Positions 23,691 through 35,147 are shown, counted from the stretch's first letter. The stretch is DNA of 64,000 nt from Heterodera schachtii (GCA_023374025.1 SIJG01000164.1:62001-126000); one strand, 5' to 3'. Notes: generated from the sequence alone by a model not told the origin. Numbers and translations are program-made.

Positions 23691-24900
23691 GTGCTATTTT
23701 ACTAGTTTGCAGAATGTTTCATATTTCACTTCATATTATATTTGTTTTCTTTAAAATCTCGAGAAATTATTTTGAGTAATATTTTAATAAATTTTAATTA
23801 TGAAAATGCTTATTTATATTGTCTCTTTATTCCAGCTGAAGTTAAATTATCTTTTACCCATTGATTTCTAAAGTTCATATTGATTAGAGTGATTTTGAAC
23901 GCTTTATTTTCATTCAATAATTAATTGAAAGATTACCAAAAACATTATTTTTTTAATTATAATTATTCCTTTCATTTTTATATTATATTTTAACATAGTA
24001 AATCTTTATTAAATATGACCTAATAATAGATATTTTTGTATAAATTTTGAAAAACCCTATTCAAATTGATCGTAATTCGATTATATAATTTCTATTATCT
24101 AATTTTTTCAACTCCATTATGTCTATAGGCAGTACAATATTCTAACAACTCAGCATATTATTTTCTTTTTCATTGCTTTTTGTTATAATTTGATATGACA
24201 TTGTTTTGATTTTATTGTTTTATGCATTAATGTGAGGAAAAACTCGATGTCTAGTAGAGTCCATCCATCTCGATTTTGCGGTGTTAGGCTTATGTTTATT
24301 TAATGTTTTTAGTTTTAATTTAATTTTTTATATCAATATCATATATGGTTTTGTAAATTATATTGTGCATAATTGTTTTATCTTATACAGCGTTCGGAAC
24401 TAATTCTAAGATTATTATGCATTTGTATATTCGTAAGATTTAATAAATAAATAAATTATTACAAATAAATTTTATTATTATTTATTAATCAACGTTTAGA
24501 AACTCCCATGAGAGTAATAAGCGCCCTCGGTGGTGTCTTTCATTGTTCCGAGTGCTTGTATCAAATTTTCAAATATAAAAAAATTATTTGTTATATTTTT
24601 TCATCTTTATTAAAATAAATATTTTTACATTTAATTTACTCCAATTTTTAATAATTATCTCTTCAAACGAAATGTGTTAAATTTAATTAGAAAAAATGTT
24701 TATCATATTTTATTTTTTACATTAATTTTACGGCTTTTTTAATATTTTTTTCGCCATGCCATGTTTAATGAATGGCACTTTCTTTATAAGAAAAATTAAT
24801 ATTCTTAAAGAGAATAAGTTTTATTATTCATTTATTATGTATTATTTGGATTAAAAAATATTCTCAAAATATTATATTTTTTTGTTATTTTAATTTATTC
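23690..24900. repeat. Duplicated segment (partners 33040-33640, 60230-60700, part at 44380)
   Basis: Shared marks: CATATTTCACTTCATATT, GAGAAATTATTTTGAGTAAT, AATAATAGATATTTT.GTAT, CCTATTCAAATTGA, GAGGAAAAACTCGATGTC and CATGAGAGTAATAAGCG..CTC. All copies have the same orientation. GC-rich bits right after GATGTC and after the ATAAGCG block differ most between copies. Confidence 0.7.
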
Positions 24901-25599
24901 TTTTCTCGACTTGTCAATTCTCAATTGATGGTTGTTCTATCATTGGTGATTCATAGAATTTATAACTTTTTTTTAAATATGTTGACTTGATAATTGTTAT
25001 TACAAAAATGATATAAAATTTTCGCATTAGAAGTTAAAGTTATAATTTTATTTTTTATGAAATTTTTTTTGTTTGTTTTCAGTTTTGCAATATGTTAAAA
25101 CAATTATTTAATTTAAGTTTTCATTTAAATGAACCACTTATAAATCATAAACAATGTAACTTTTTCAATTTGTTATTTAAATTAAAAATTTATACTTTTT
25201 TTTGCTTTACAAAATCTATTCTTCTTCTGGTTTTATTTTGAATTAAATAGTTGTAATACCAATTGGTCTTTTGCAATATTAATCTTTTTTTAATACGAAT
25301 TTGTTACTTGCAGTCGGCACAATTACATATGATCGTAAATTCCATGAGCTAAATTGAATTATGATTAAAATTTTATATAAAATTGCCATTAAATTATTTG
25401 CTGTATTTTAATTATATTTTTTTTTTTGACATTCTATCAAATTTTAAGGTATTCTATCGTAGTTACATAAACTTTTTCGCTTTTTAATTGATTATTTTTC
25501 ACGATGCTCTGAGAAAGGAAATCTAAATGGATTTTAAGTTGAAAATTTGTAAATTTTTGTAAAATTAATATTTGTTAAAAAAATTTCGTAAATAGGATG

Positions 25600-25670
25600 C
25601 TTGAAAGTAGGGTTAAGCCCCGAGCCCTCGGGGGGCAAAAAGTCGGGGGCCGGGGATCTTCACTTCAACT
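25600..25670. mobile_element. MITE end fragment, word CCCGAG
   Basis: TAGGGTTAAGCCCCGAGCCC followed by CTCGGGGGG and GTCGGGGGCCGGGG. The start resembles hAT-type TAGGGCT ends and the iterated complementary words follow the design of 21114-21666. No partner end found. Confidence 0.4.
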
Positions 25671-25774
25671 TCAAACAATAATAATGCTGTTTTAAAAAAT
25701 ATTTGTAATGTAAGAAAATACCTTTTTAAATGAATTTCAATTAAAATAATTTAAAGGAAATATAAAAATTCTCC

Positions 25775-25845
25775 TATCCAAATGGGAATTGAACCCAAGG
25801 GTAAAACAATGAAATATGGAAGACTTAACCACTAGGCTACACATA
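25775..25845 (-). ncRNA. tRNA-Glu-derived Pol III promoter (SINE head or tRNA pseudogene)
   Basis: On the reverse strand TAGCCTAGTGG (25829-25839) is a perfect A box and GGTTCAATTCC (25085 offset, at 25785-25795) a perfect B box, 44 bases apart as in tRNA genes. TTC falls at the anticodon position with U33, pointing to tRNA-Glu. The T stem has four of five pairs, but the acceptor and anticodon stems do not pair, so it is not a working tRNA. The T-arm is followed by AT-rich DNA without a clear tail. Confidence 0.65.
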
Positions 25846-25959
25846 AATGTTCAGTTCCCTAACAGAAATCAATTTATTTATTTAATTTTTTCTCAAAAAT
25901 TTTCTATTTTCATAACAATTTTTTATTTTTGTCTCAATAAAAATTCCCTATATAAAATG

Positions 25960-26075
25960 CCAATCACGGATCAAAATCACGGAAAAATTGAAAAAATCCG
26001 TGACCCGTGATCCGAGATCACGGCACCCCAAAAACCCCGTGATTTCCGTGATCCGTGATCACGGCCAGCCCTGTT
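25960..26075. mobile_element. hAT-like end with iterated ATCACGG
   Basis: The word CCGTGATC/GATCACGG is repeated at least seven times. Read from the right it begins CAGGGCTGGCCGTGATC, a hAT-type terminus. No matching left end or target duplication. Confidence 0.5.
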
Positions 26076-26379
26076 CTGAAGTGTTCTAAAAATTTCTATT
26101 TCAACTGTTTAATAAATAATTTATTTTAGTAATTAGCAATTGGTTAATCATTAATCATTATCTTAAATAAAAAATTTTAGGTTCATTAATGCCTTATTTT
26201 CTTATTTGATATTTACAAGATATTAAAAAAACAATAATAAAACTTTTTTATTGCATTGTTGGTTGTTTTTTTTTGAATTCATAATATAATTTATTCCATC
26301 TATTTTCATTGAAGATAATCTTTTATTTTCAATATCAAATTAACAAGATTTTAACATACATATGTTTATTAAAGTTTTA

Positions 26380-26700
26380 AAAGAAAATAATTTTTTTTTA
26401 ATAAATAAAAAAAATTTCCTTTAATTTTCATTCAACAATGAGAAATTCGTTTTAAAATTTTTAATTTTTAATCCCTTGTCGTCGCTCATAGGATCTCCAT
26501 AGAAGTTGCGTTCTTGAGCTGCCACTAACATTTAAACAGGTAAATTCTATTTAAACCAAAAACTACTAACATTTATGGAATTATTGTATTTTTGTTTTGC
26601 ATAAAATATGAAAAAAATTTTATGATTTTTTCAAATTTGAAATTTTATTTCTATTATTTTTTATTTGCTAGAATCTAATATCCATTCATTCAAAATGTAT
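26380..26700. repeat. Module I, copy 1
   Basis: Direct repeat with copies at 35380, 36170, 49570 and 59220. Constant left flank (CATTCAACAATGAGAAATTC, then a T-rich tract and .TCGTCG), variable core of about 35-50 bases, constant right flank (CATTTAA, then AAAAATTAATAGATTTTATG in most copies). In this copy the core 26492-26539 lies between ATAG and GTAAAT and reads DLHRSCVLELPLTFKQ, open in phase 0, so it could be a 48-base exon. Confidence 0.55.
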
Positions 26701-27710
26701 TGTTTTTTTAAATTTGTTTCATTCTGGCCAAAATGTTTAGTAAGCTTTCGCTCATTTTTATTCATAATAATATTTTGACATTAATTTATTCGTTAACTAA
26801 TTTTATTTAATTTATATTTGGTAAAGAATTAAATGATATTTTGGCTCTTTCAATTTGTTTTTCCATTTCTAACTTACCATAGTTTTTCTTTCTATTTCAC
26901 ATGTTTATTAGAAATTTCTATTAAAAATCATTCATATTACCTTGAAATAGATTCCAGCTGTATATGTGTTGTTATATGAAAGTTGCAAGGTTATTGGTTA
27001 ATTATTTATTTATATATTATGATTAATGTATCGTATCTTCAAACATTTTCAAAATTAATAAATTCACGTAGATGAGCACAATATTCCAAGACGTTTTTTG
27101 GTGCGTCTTCAATGAGTTGTTTTTGTAAAAAATTTTATGAAGGCTGCAATTTCAGAATAACTATTTGCTCGAAACTTTATTTTAATAAATAACCCTTTCG
27201 CAAATTTAGATAAAAATATTAATTTAAATTTTTTCTTTCCTTGACAATCGACCTGAATAATTTCAAGATGTTATGATGGGGTTTTTTAAGTAAATTTTCT
27301 GATTTATATTTTCTTGAAATTTTAGCCCTAACTTTTTCAATTTTATTAATTCAAAAAATGCAAAATGTTTTTTAGCTTATAAAGAAGTTCTTTTTTTAAT
27401 ATTATTTGATTAATAAAGTTATATGATCGCGAAGATCGCGACGAAAAGAGTTTCGTTCGTTTTGATTTGTGAGTTGTGATTGCGAAATGTATAAATAATG
27501 ACATTTTTTAATTTTACATTTAACGGATATTTTTATTACTTTAAGATTTTTAAAATTATTTTTTAGTTTTTTATTATTATTTTTTGTTTTTAATTATTTT
27601 TAAGTTTTTTAAAGAATTATTTTTTATATTTTTCCTCTTTATTAAAAAAATTTTTTTATATTTAATATTTATTCCGATGTGGCAATTATTTTTTAATCCA
27701 AAAGTATTAA
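26700..27710. other. AT-rich stretch
   Basis: A GC-richer spot at 27425-27490 contains GATCGCGAAGATCGCGACG (a short direct repeat of GATCGCGA). Nothing else supported. Confidence 0.45.
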
Positions 27711-27719
27711 ATTCAGCAT

Positions 27720-28154
27720 CAAATATGCACAAAAATTGCAAAATATGCACCAAATATGCACATAAAACATGAAAATTAGGGGTTCAAATTCAATGAATAA
27801 AAAATTTTTATTCCTCATAAATTTAATTCGATTGTTTTTGCAATTGCAAATCAAAAAATTTTCAAGATTTTTGGCACTGAAGCTTACTGTTGACCCACCC
27901 GCGTATCCATTCAGATTTGGAAATAATTTTAGGCATAAGCAAAATTTTTTCTTAACCGATTTTCAAGCTGGAAAATTTTGCCGAAAAATGGCAAAATATG
28001 CATGAAAAATGCAGAAAAACCAAAAATATGCAAAATATGCAAATAAAAGTCCCGATTTTTGAACGCAAACACAAAAAAGAAAGTGTTTTTCCTACTATTT
28101 CGAGCATAGAGAAGCCAGGAAAAAATATGCATTTGCATAAAATTTACAGCCCTA
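27720..28154. mobile_element. hAT-like MITE relic, word ATATGCA
   Basis: The word AAAATATGCA is repeated at both sides. The right end, read inward, is TAGGGCTGTAAATTTTATGC. The segment before it (GTGTTTTTCCTACTATTTCG ... CCAGGAAAAAATATGCA) aligns with ATGTTTTTCATGCATTTCAG ... CAGGGAAAAAATAGGT of the 21114-21666 element, so the two share a framework but not the word. The left end is not intact. Confidence 0.6.
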
Positions 28155-28399
28155 TACATAGATCATAACTAGAGCTCGCAAAAAAAGGCACAAAAAATCG
28201 CGAAAAAGGCATGAAAAAGGGCATTTAAATTTTTTGTATTAAGGATTTTAAGGGAGAAAAACACTATAAAACTTAAATAAAAGACTTTATTTTGGTATTT
28301 AAGTGATTAATAATTATTTTATAATGTTTTTCGAATAACGAAAATTTTTAGACCTAAAATTTATCAACAATTATTTTTTTACAAAATCTCTTTGGGTTC

Positions 28400-29535
28400 T
28401 TTTCGGTTTTGTGACCCCCCCTGAAACTTTCAAATAAAAAGTGATTTCTAGGGTAATTTGAGGCACTGATCATGAATATGACATTTATTTTTCAAAATTC
28501 CGAATCCCGAACCCGAATTCGAACAAAATTTCTAAATTCATAAATTACAAGGAAAACATATTTTTAGGGGTTTTCGAGGCCGCTGAAAATGGTTATGAGA
28601 TCCATTTTGGCCAAATTCCAAAACCCGAACCCGGATTCGAACAAAAAACCGAGATTTAATTTACGAAAAGTTAAACTATAAAACACTTTTATAGTGTTTC
28701 TTAGGTGCTGAAAACGCCTAAACCATCAAAAAAACTATGCGGCAATGCGTTTAAACCGGTTTTTGAACCGGTTTAAATCACGAAAAAATGGAAAAAATGG
28801 GTCCTCTTAACCTTTTAAAACGGTCAAAATCACCCAAATTTGGTATCATTCGAAAGCTCTTGATGAGTTTAAGTCTAAAAAACAAGGTATAAATTCGAAC
28901 CGACGTCATCTGAGCACGGGGACAATTGATTCCCAGTTAAAATGGACACTTCAGTACCGAAAAATAATAAAAGGGAAATAACAATTTAAAAGCAAAAATT
29001 TCGCAAAAGGGAGCATGCGAAGACGGAGCAAGTAGTTGGGCGAGACGGAGGGCGGAGGAAAAAGTCTGACGAGCGCCACAGGCGGTTGACTGCGGGGGCC
29101 CGAAGGGCCCCCGCCAATCAGTCAACCGCCTGCGGATCACGCTCGGCCACCTACTGGCCGCCGTAGTCGAGTGTGCGGCGGTTTTTTAGCGCAATAAGCA
29201 AATTCAATCTTTTATATTTGACGTTCTATCGTTTTTGTTCAAATTTTAAATTTTATCGTAAATTAAATCTGATTCTTTGTTCGAATCCGGGTTCGGGTTT
29301 TGTAATTTGGCCAAAATGGATGTCATAACCATTTTCAGCGACCTCGAAAACCCCTAAAAATAAGTTTTCATTGTAATTTATGAATTTCGAATTTTTGTTC
29401 GAACTCGGGTTCGGGATTCGGAATTTTGAAAAATAAATGTCATATTCGTGATCAGCGACCCAAATTACCCTAGAAATGACTTTTTATTTGAAAATTTCAG
29501 GGGGGGGGGTCACAAGGGGGTCACAAAACCGAAAA
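28400..29535. repeat. Large palindrome (fold-back), arms about 270-285 bases
   Basis: 28400-28670 and 29251-29535 are inverted copies with high identity. Each arm holds two diverged units of about 115 bases containing CCGAACCCGAATTCGAAC-like words; a single related unit sits at 15283-15360. The spacer carries TTTAAACCGGTT-TTTG-AACCGGTTTAAA (28750-28777), AAACACT-TTTAT-AGTGTTT (about 28690) and the GC hairpin at 29081-29130. No coding frame is credible here. Confidence 0.85.
29081..29130. repeat. 21-bp perfect GC hairpin
   Basis: GGCGGTTGACTG-CGGGGGCCC pairs perfectly with GGGCCCCCG-(CCAAT)-CAGTCAACCGCC around a GAA loop; only the five-base bulge is unpaired. It sits in the spacer of the large palindrome within a 200-base GC-rich patch. 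Confidence 0.85.
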
Positions 29536-29816
29536 GTACCTCTCTTTGTGTATCTGTTCGGTTTTTAATGCTAAGCTCCTTTGATTATTTCAAGAAATAA
29601 TTTATATTTTAATTTTTCATTTTTTAAAGAAATTGCTATAAAATTTATCTTTTTTAAAAATTATTTACATTTATTTTTCAATGTTTTTTATTTAGAAAAT
29701 TGTGTTTCATTTTGCTATCTTCTCGCGAACGTAATTATTTTTATAACTATTTTTTACATTTCTTTCTTTAAAATATTTTGATTCAATTCTCTCTTGTCAA
29801 GAGAGCTTTTAATTTT

Positions 29817-29948
29817 TCATTCATCCAGTTTTATTTTATGACGAATATGCTCGATTTCGGCACTCAGCTGGTTGAACGCATTCAGCCTTGATTCACGAGC
29901 CAACATGAACAAGATTCGCGCCTCGATTTCGTTCATCTTTGCCTTGAG
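29817..29948 (-). CDS. Candidate terminal exon of a helical (coiled-coil-like) protein
   Basis: On the reverse strand the exon starts after ATATTTTTATAG and is open for 43 codons to TGA (29817-29819). It reads LKAKMNEIEARILFMLARE, then SRLNAFNQLSAEIEH and IRHKIKLDE, with hydrophobic residues at heptad-like spacing and many charged residues, as in a C-terminal helix. The open frame covers exactly the GC-richer island. On the + strand an alternative short terminal exon (after CATTCATCCAG, reading MTNMLDFGTQLVERIQP-stop) covers only half of it. No family recognised and no upstream exon linked. Confidence 0.42.
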   Translation of the reverse strand, partial: LKAKMNEIEARILFMLARESRLNAFNQLSAEIEHIRHKIKLDE

Positions 29949-30844
29949 CTATAAAAATATTTCTAATATTTATTTCATTTTAAATAAATGTGTTTTTTTA
30001 AATTAAATATTAATAATATTTTTCATTATAGTATTTTGAAAACTGAATTAATTTTTTTTAATTGTCATTTAGTTCTTTGAAATTGCACCGGGGATATCAC
30101 CCCTTGCAATTGTTCAATGCAATATACCAAAATGAAAATTGGTAAAAACAAGTACTTGCCTTATATCCTGCAGAATACACCCAATACCAATAAAATTTAG
30201 TGAATTTGTTATCCCTTCACTTTATCTAAATTAATAATTTTAGAAGGTTACCTCATTTTTATTTACTTTTATTTTATAATTTATTTTAGAATTATCGTAT
30301 TTTATCCAATGTCATTTTTTATCAAGTAAAGTTAAAAATATTTTTTGCATAAATGCTATTAACTTTTTAAAATTTATTTTTGTAATTTTTCTTTATTAAA
30401 TAAAATATCTTTTGTTGATGTTCATTCAAATATTTAAATTCAATTCTCGTTGCAGCAAGAAAATCGAACATCAAAAGCCAACAATCGGCGCAGATAAAAC
30501 TGAAAAATTGAAAAAATTTTGGCAATCAATTTTTGAGAAAATTTTTCAATTCACAGGGTGTGTATTTTCTCAAAAATTTTCAAGTCCTTTCTTAGGGGTG
30601 TATTTTCCCGATTTTATTGCATTTTTGATGTAATTTTTGTGAAAAACGCCAAAAAAGGCATCAAAACGGCAAAATGCCAAAAAGGCATTTAAGGCACGAA
30701 AATCCCGAAAAAGGCAAAAAAAGGCATAATAAAAGTCAACTTAGAAGCCTCAAACCAAGTGGAAATTACGTTTTTTATGCTTAATATATCGAAACAGGTG
30801 CGCAGAAAAAAAAGCAATGCCTCAAAATGCGAGCTCTATTTATA

Positions 30845-31170
30845 ATTAACATCTTTAAACTTTAAAAATTTTTATTATTGAAATTAAATATATCAAACAT
30901 CTTTATAAATAATTATAAATTCTAGAACATAAATTATGGAAAAAAACAAACGTTTTTTATAATTTCAAGTCTTTTTTTTATTATAAAAAGAAACTTTCGA
31001 ATATTTATTTAAATTTTGACAGTTCCGACAATATAAAACGAACGTGAAATTTAAATTTTTTTGAACCTAATTAAGTAGTGTTCGATTCTTTATAGACATC
31101 GTTTATTATATTTTTTACTTATAAATTATTATCTTTTTATAAATTATAAAGTTCTTACTTTTCTATTTTA
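30845..31170. other. AT-rich stretch left of the LINE relic
   Basis: No structure recognised; the LINE copy is 5'-truncated somewhere near 31160. Confidence 0.5.
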
Positions 31171-31173
31171 AAA

Positions 31174-32041
31174 TTGAACTGCAATCACTGGATATTTGAC
31201 TTTCTTTCAAACCGTACCTTTAGGGTTCGGGTTGAAAGTACTCTCTCTTCTGAATATAAAATGAGCTCTGGCATTCCCAATGGTTCTGTTCTTGGGCCTC
31301 TGTTGTTTTTGATATATATTAATGATTTACCTAAATTAATTCCTAAACAAATTTCTATAAAATTATATGCAGACGATGTCAAATTATATTCTGTGTTATG
31401 CACCACGCTTTAAATATTCTCTCGAATTGGTCTAAGAAATGGTATATTAAAATTTTTATTAATAAAACTTTTATCATTTACTTCGGAAAGAATAACCCCA
31501 GGGAACAATATAAGATTAATGCTAATGCAATTTGTGAAGTTGAAACTATTCGTGATTTAGGAATTCTTATTGACAATAAATTTACTTTTTCTGAACACAT
31601 AAGCAAAATTACCCGTAACGCCTACCACGTATGCATTTACTTTTTCGTGTTATTAAATCAAAGAAAATTGCAATTTGGAAAAATATTTATGTTAGTTATA
31701 TTCGCCCACTTCTTGAATATGCCCCTGAATCTTGGAATCCGGAACAAAATCGCATATTATCAAAATCGAAAAATGTCAGAAATATGTCACTCATCAATCG
31801 CGTTCAGAAAAAGTTTCTTCCAAATCCATATGACCAACGGCTTCGGTTTTTTAAATTAGCTACTCTTGAAAAACGAAGAAAAATTTTTGACCTCCTAACT
31901 ACTTATAAAATTTTACATGGTTTTACACATTTGGACCCAAATTCTCTGTTTAAAAGAACAAACCTAAATACTCGAAATAAATCATTTTATATTTTCGAAA
32001 AAAATTTCGCAGCTTTATTTCTTATAGCTTTTTATTGTTAA
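31174..32041 (+). pseudogene. 5'-truncated, frameshifted non-LTR retrotransposon reverse transcriptase (CR1/Jockey type)
   Basis: The first part (31174-31413) has FLSNRTFRV, GIPNGSVLGPLLFLIYIND and the catalytic YADD box. The frame then shifts near 31400 (ALNILSNWSKKWYI follows) and again near 31630-31660, after which the thumb and C-terminal part continues (VSYIRPLLEYAPESWNP, RLRFFKLATLEKRRK, DLLTTYKILHG). In intact CR1-like elements these are one open frame. The endonuclease and the RT N-terminus are missing, the C-terminus ends at TAA 32039-32041, and no poly(A) or repeat tail was identified. The copy is dead. Base composition is less AT-rich than its flanks. Confidence 0.9.
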
Positions 32042-32690
32042 CATATAGTGCAATTAAAGTTAAAAATGGTATTTATCAATTGTTTTTTTTTATTAATAAA
32101 ATTTATTTATATTTTTCAATGCTACAACCGTGACATTATAGCTTTTTATTTTTCTAATTCAATTGCTGAATAAATAATTTTATTTTGATTTTAAAATCCA
32201 AATCCTTTTTTTAGTTTATATTTAGAAGCTTTCTTTCATGCTTTATGTATCGGTGATGCTCGAACCTCGCGTCTTTTGAGTTCTTTTTCGTATTGCAACA
32301 GCTTAATGCTGATGGGTTTGACGTTTATGTACTCCCAAAAAATTTCATTTAATATACATATCTTTTATAAAAAAATTAATTGCAAACTTTCAAGTCAATA
32401 TTTCCACTAAATCGAGTTTAGCTTCGTCAATTACTTTGGTTATTTTAAATTGAAATTGCAAAAATATTTTTTTAATGCATATAATTCTTATGGAAACTTT
32501 TGTAAATCTATCATAGCAATTTTTGTTGTTTAGTAATAAATCAAGCACGGAACACTTTTAGCCCCACTCTATCTTTCACAAAATTAAAGCGAGTAAACTG
32601 ATGTTTTTTCTGTTTTCATATTATAAAATTTATAGTTTTAAATTGGTTTTTTCAAATATCGGAAGTAATTTGTTTTTATAAAGTAAGATT
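32042..32690. other. AT-rich stretch right of the LINE relic
   Basis: A GC-richer spot at 32248-32325 (GATGCTCGAACCTCGCGTC) has open frames on both strands without good splice signals. Confidence 0.4.
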
Positions 32691-32718
32691 ATTTGATTAA
32701 ATATTTTAAAAATATTAG

Positions 32719-32775
32719 TTTTTTAAATTTGTGTCCTCTCGCCAAGGGGACGCGGCTTAAGCCGCCTCAAAAGCG
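32719..32775 (+). CDS. Module C, copy 1; candidate exon
   Basis: AATATTAG precedes and GTATCAA follows. Open after one base: FLNLCPLAKGTRLKPPQK. Copies at 35103 and 58868 keep GGGG....GG/CC..TTA.ACCGCC and the donor GTATCAA, but one-base length differences shift the frame relative to each other. Either divergent exons or a conserved noncoding GC island. Confidence 0.3.
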
Positions 32776-33039
32776 GTATCAAATTATTTCTTTTTTATAC
32801 CATTTCTTTAATCTTCTTTTTTACTATTTTTATTTTTATTTTAATTGTATATTTTATGTAAATCTCAGTATTGGTGGAGTCTATTTTTGAATTGGTTCTG
32901 AAAAGAATTATTATGCTTTCAAGAATTCTGCGTTATTTTATGATGAATCATATTAAATAATAAAATTTATTTAGAATTTGCGCCATGTATTTCTTTTTAT
33001 TTTGTAAATTAATTCTATAAATATATATAGGTATATATA

Positions 33040-33640
33040 TTTAAAAATATAAGACCCAATAATAGATTTTTTGTATAAAATTTGAAAACTCCTATTCAGA
33101 TTGATTGTAATACTATTATTATTTATTTATCAACAATATTATTTATTTTTTAACTTCAAGATGCCCGTGTGCAGTCGTATGCAGCATAGAATTTTTTGGT
33201 TATTATTCATTAGTATGATCGTATGGCCGTGTGTTAATTTTTTTGTTTTGTGCATTATTGTGAGGAAAAACTTGACGTCGGACTGGAAGTACCATCCGTT
33301 TTTTTCCGCATGTGCATAATTTAGTTTTTATTTAATTTTTATATCAATATAATATACGATTTTAAAAATTATTGTACATTATTTTTTTATCTTATATCGT
33401 TCTAAACTCATTCTAAGGTTATTATGCATTTGTTATAATCGTAAATTTAATGAAAAAATTATTACAAATAGTTTATAATTATTATTAATTGTTATTAACT
33501 TTGACTTTTACAAAATCCATGGGAGTGATAAGCGTCCTCAATGGTGCTTTTCATTGCTCCGAGTATTTTTGTTTTTCGTAACCATGCCATGTTAAATGAA
33601 TGGCGCTTGCTTTCTTTATAAGAAATTCAATATTCTTAAC
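33040..33640. repeat. Duplicated segment, copy of 23990-24560
   Basis: Shared: CCCAATAATAGAT, AACTCCTATTCAGATTGAT, GTGAGGAAAAACTTGACGTC, TTATTATGCATTTG, CCATGGGAGTGATAAGCG and CATGCCATGTTAAATGAATG. Same orientation as the partner. Confidence 0.7.
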
Positions 33641-33649
33641 AGAGCAAGT

Positions 33650-34430
33650 ATCTGGACTCAATTATTTATTTTTTTGAATTTTTCTTTATTTTTTATATTT
33701 TTATTTATTTTTCTCTAATCTTTTAATAAATTATTTCTATTTTCTCATTTTAATCTTGGTGTCTTCTGTGAATGTCCCTTCTAGAGATGTTAAATTCATT
33801 CTTTCTCTTTTAAATATGGTTTCGGGTTCCTGGATTGTATCGAACAAGAATTATCAGAAAAGTTTATTTTACGAGAACTTCCGTTATATTATATTTAGTT
33901 AAACTTTAAAAATTTAATTCACATGTGCTTGCGCGGGATCCATGTTCGCTTTGTCTATTCTCTTTTGGAGTTTAAGTTTAGCTTCTCATAGATTCTAAAT
34001 TTAATTACATAGCTTATGTTTTGATAGATTTAAATAATTACCAAAGACTCAATAATATATATTAAAGAAGAATTTATAATAATTAAAATTTAATGTTAAG
34101 TTCCCTTTTCTTCAATTGTTTCAAACATAAATTATAATTACAGATTGTTACATTCTTAATTTTACAACAGATTAATTTATTTTCAAATTATTGTTTTAGG
34201 TATTTAGAAAATGTAATATTGCAAAGCTAATGAGTAGTACTCATGACACTAAATGTGTTTGTTATTTATATTTTTGACATTGATTAATAAATTAGTGGGT
34301 AATTGCATTTTAATTAGCGTCATATTCATTCATTATATTCATTAATTTTGTTAAATACCTCGCTCCTCTGTGTTCTATTCGTTTGACATTAGGGTTAATA
34401 TTATTTTAACAAAATTATTTACTTTCTTTA
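33650..34430. repeat. Duplicated segment (partners 52380-53000 and 57600-58000)
   Basis: Ordered landmarks shared with 52.4 kb: AATAAATTATT, TTTTAATCTTGG, AAATATGGTTTCGGG, GAA.TTATCAGAAAA, TTCACATGTGCTTG, AATAATATATA, GCAAAGCTAATGA.TAGT. With 57.7 kb it shares TCATGACAC, TTAGCGTCATATT.ATT and CCTCTGTGTTCTATTCGTTT. A small ATG frame at 33816 (MVSGSWIVSNKNYQKSL) matches MVSGTLIDSNNNYQKNL at 52463 without gaps. Confidence 0.75.
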
Positions 34431-34450
34431 TCTCATATTACATTTTTTAT
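34340..34450 (-). pseudogene. Fragment related to the 57868-58128 reading frame
   Basis: On the reverse strand it reads INPNVKRIEHRGARYLTKLM, against INPNIKRIEHRGARYLTKLM at 57.9 kb. Of the two base differences in this block one is synonymous and one is Val/Ile. Upstream of the block the copy diverges and lacks most of the longer frame. Confidence 0.45.
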
Positions 34451-35102
34451 AATAATGTTTATTAAAATTTATTAACAAGAAGCCAATGGTTGACTTTTTA
34501 AAATTTTATATTTTCACTGATTAAATCGTGAACTTTTATTATTATCGCTTTAATTATAAATTTTCTCACAAATTTTTAATTCAATAGTGGAAAGAAAGAA
34601 AGGCTTCAAATTGATATAAATAAAACAGCGAATAATTGTTGTTTTTATTGAAAAATATTTAAAATGATCCCGGATTGCTTGTTTTGTCAATTTGGGGACC
34701 CATTTTTGAAAATTGAATAATATAGGACAGATATTGATTGAATGATATTAATCTTCTAATTAAACGACAATTTAACTTATTACTCAACTCCGATAGATAT
34801 AAATTTAAAAATAATTTATTTTTTAACATTTATAATGTAATGAATTAAATGATTACATTATATCGGCGCATTAGTTTTTCTCTAATTCAAAAAATATTTT
34901 TTTTAATTTTAACAATTTTTATTTCATATCCCTTGGTGAAAATGCCATCAAAGTATTATAAGAATATTTTCAATAAAAATCCTTATACTTATATTGTTTA
35001 AATATATATTGGTGCTTTAATTAATATTTTTAAAATGCTTTTTGTCAAATTTTAATGTCGCTCATAAGACGAATTTATTTCTCGCCGAATTGTCGTAGAC
35101 AG

Positions 35103-35147
35103 CCTTCCCACCCACGGGGCACGGGATTTAAACCGCCTCTGAATCTG
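35103..35147 (+). CDS. Module C, copy 2; candidate exon
   Basis: GTCGTAGACAG precedes and GTATCAAC follows; 45 bases open in phase 0: PSHPRGTGFKPPLNL. See 32719-32775. Confidence 0.3.

Larger units (their letters stand above)
28170..30838. mobile_element. Composite hAT-type element, word AAAGGCA, with nested insert
   Basis: Left end TAGAGCTCGCAAAAAAAGGC and right end, read inward, TAGAGCTCGCATTTTGAGGC. Flanking 8-mers are ATCATAAC and TTTATAAT, five of eight identical and both fitting nTnnnnAn, so perhaps a decayed target duplication. Repeated AAAGGCA words lie at both sides. The middle holds the palindrome 28400-29535 and 1 kb of AT-rich DNA with a possible exon (29817-29948), so either this is a nest of insertions or the two ends belong to separate elements. 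Confidence 0.5.

Noticed and set aside
28937..29140. 67-codon reverse frame in the GC-rich patch
   Set aside because: It lies across the GC hairpin inside the palindrome spacer; openness follows from GC content.
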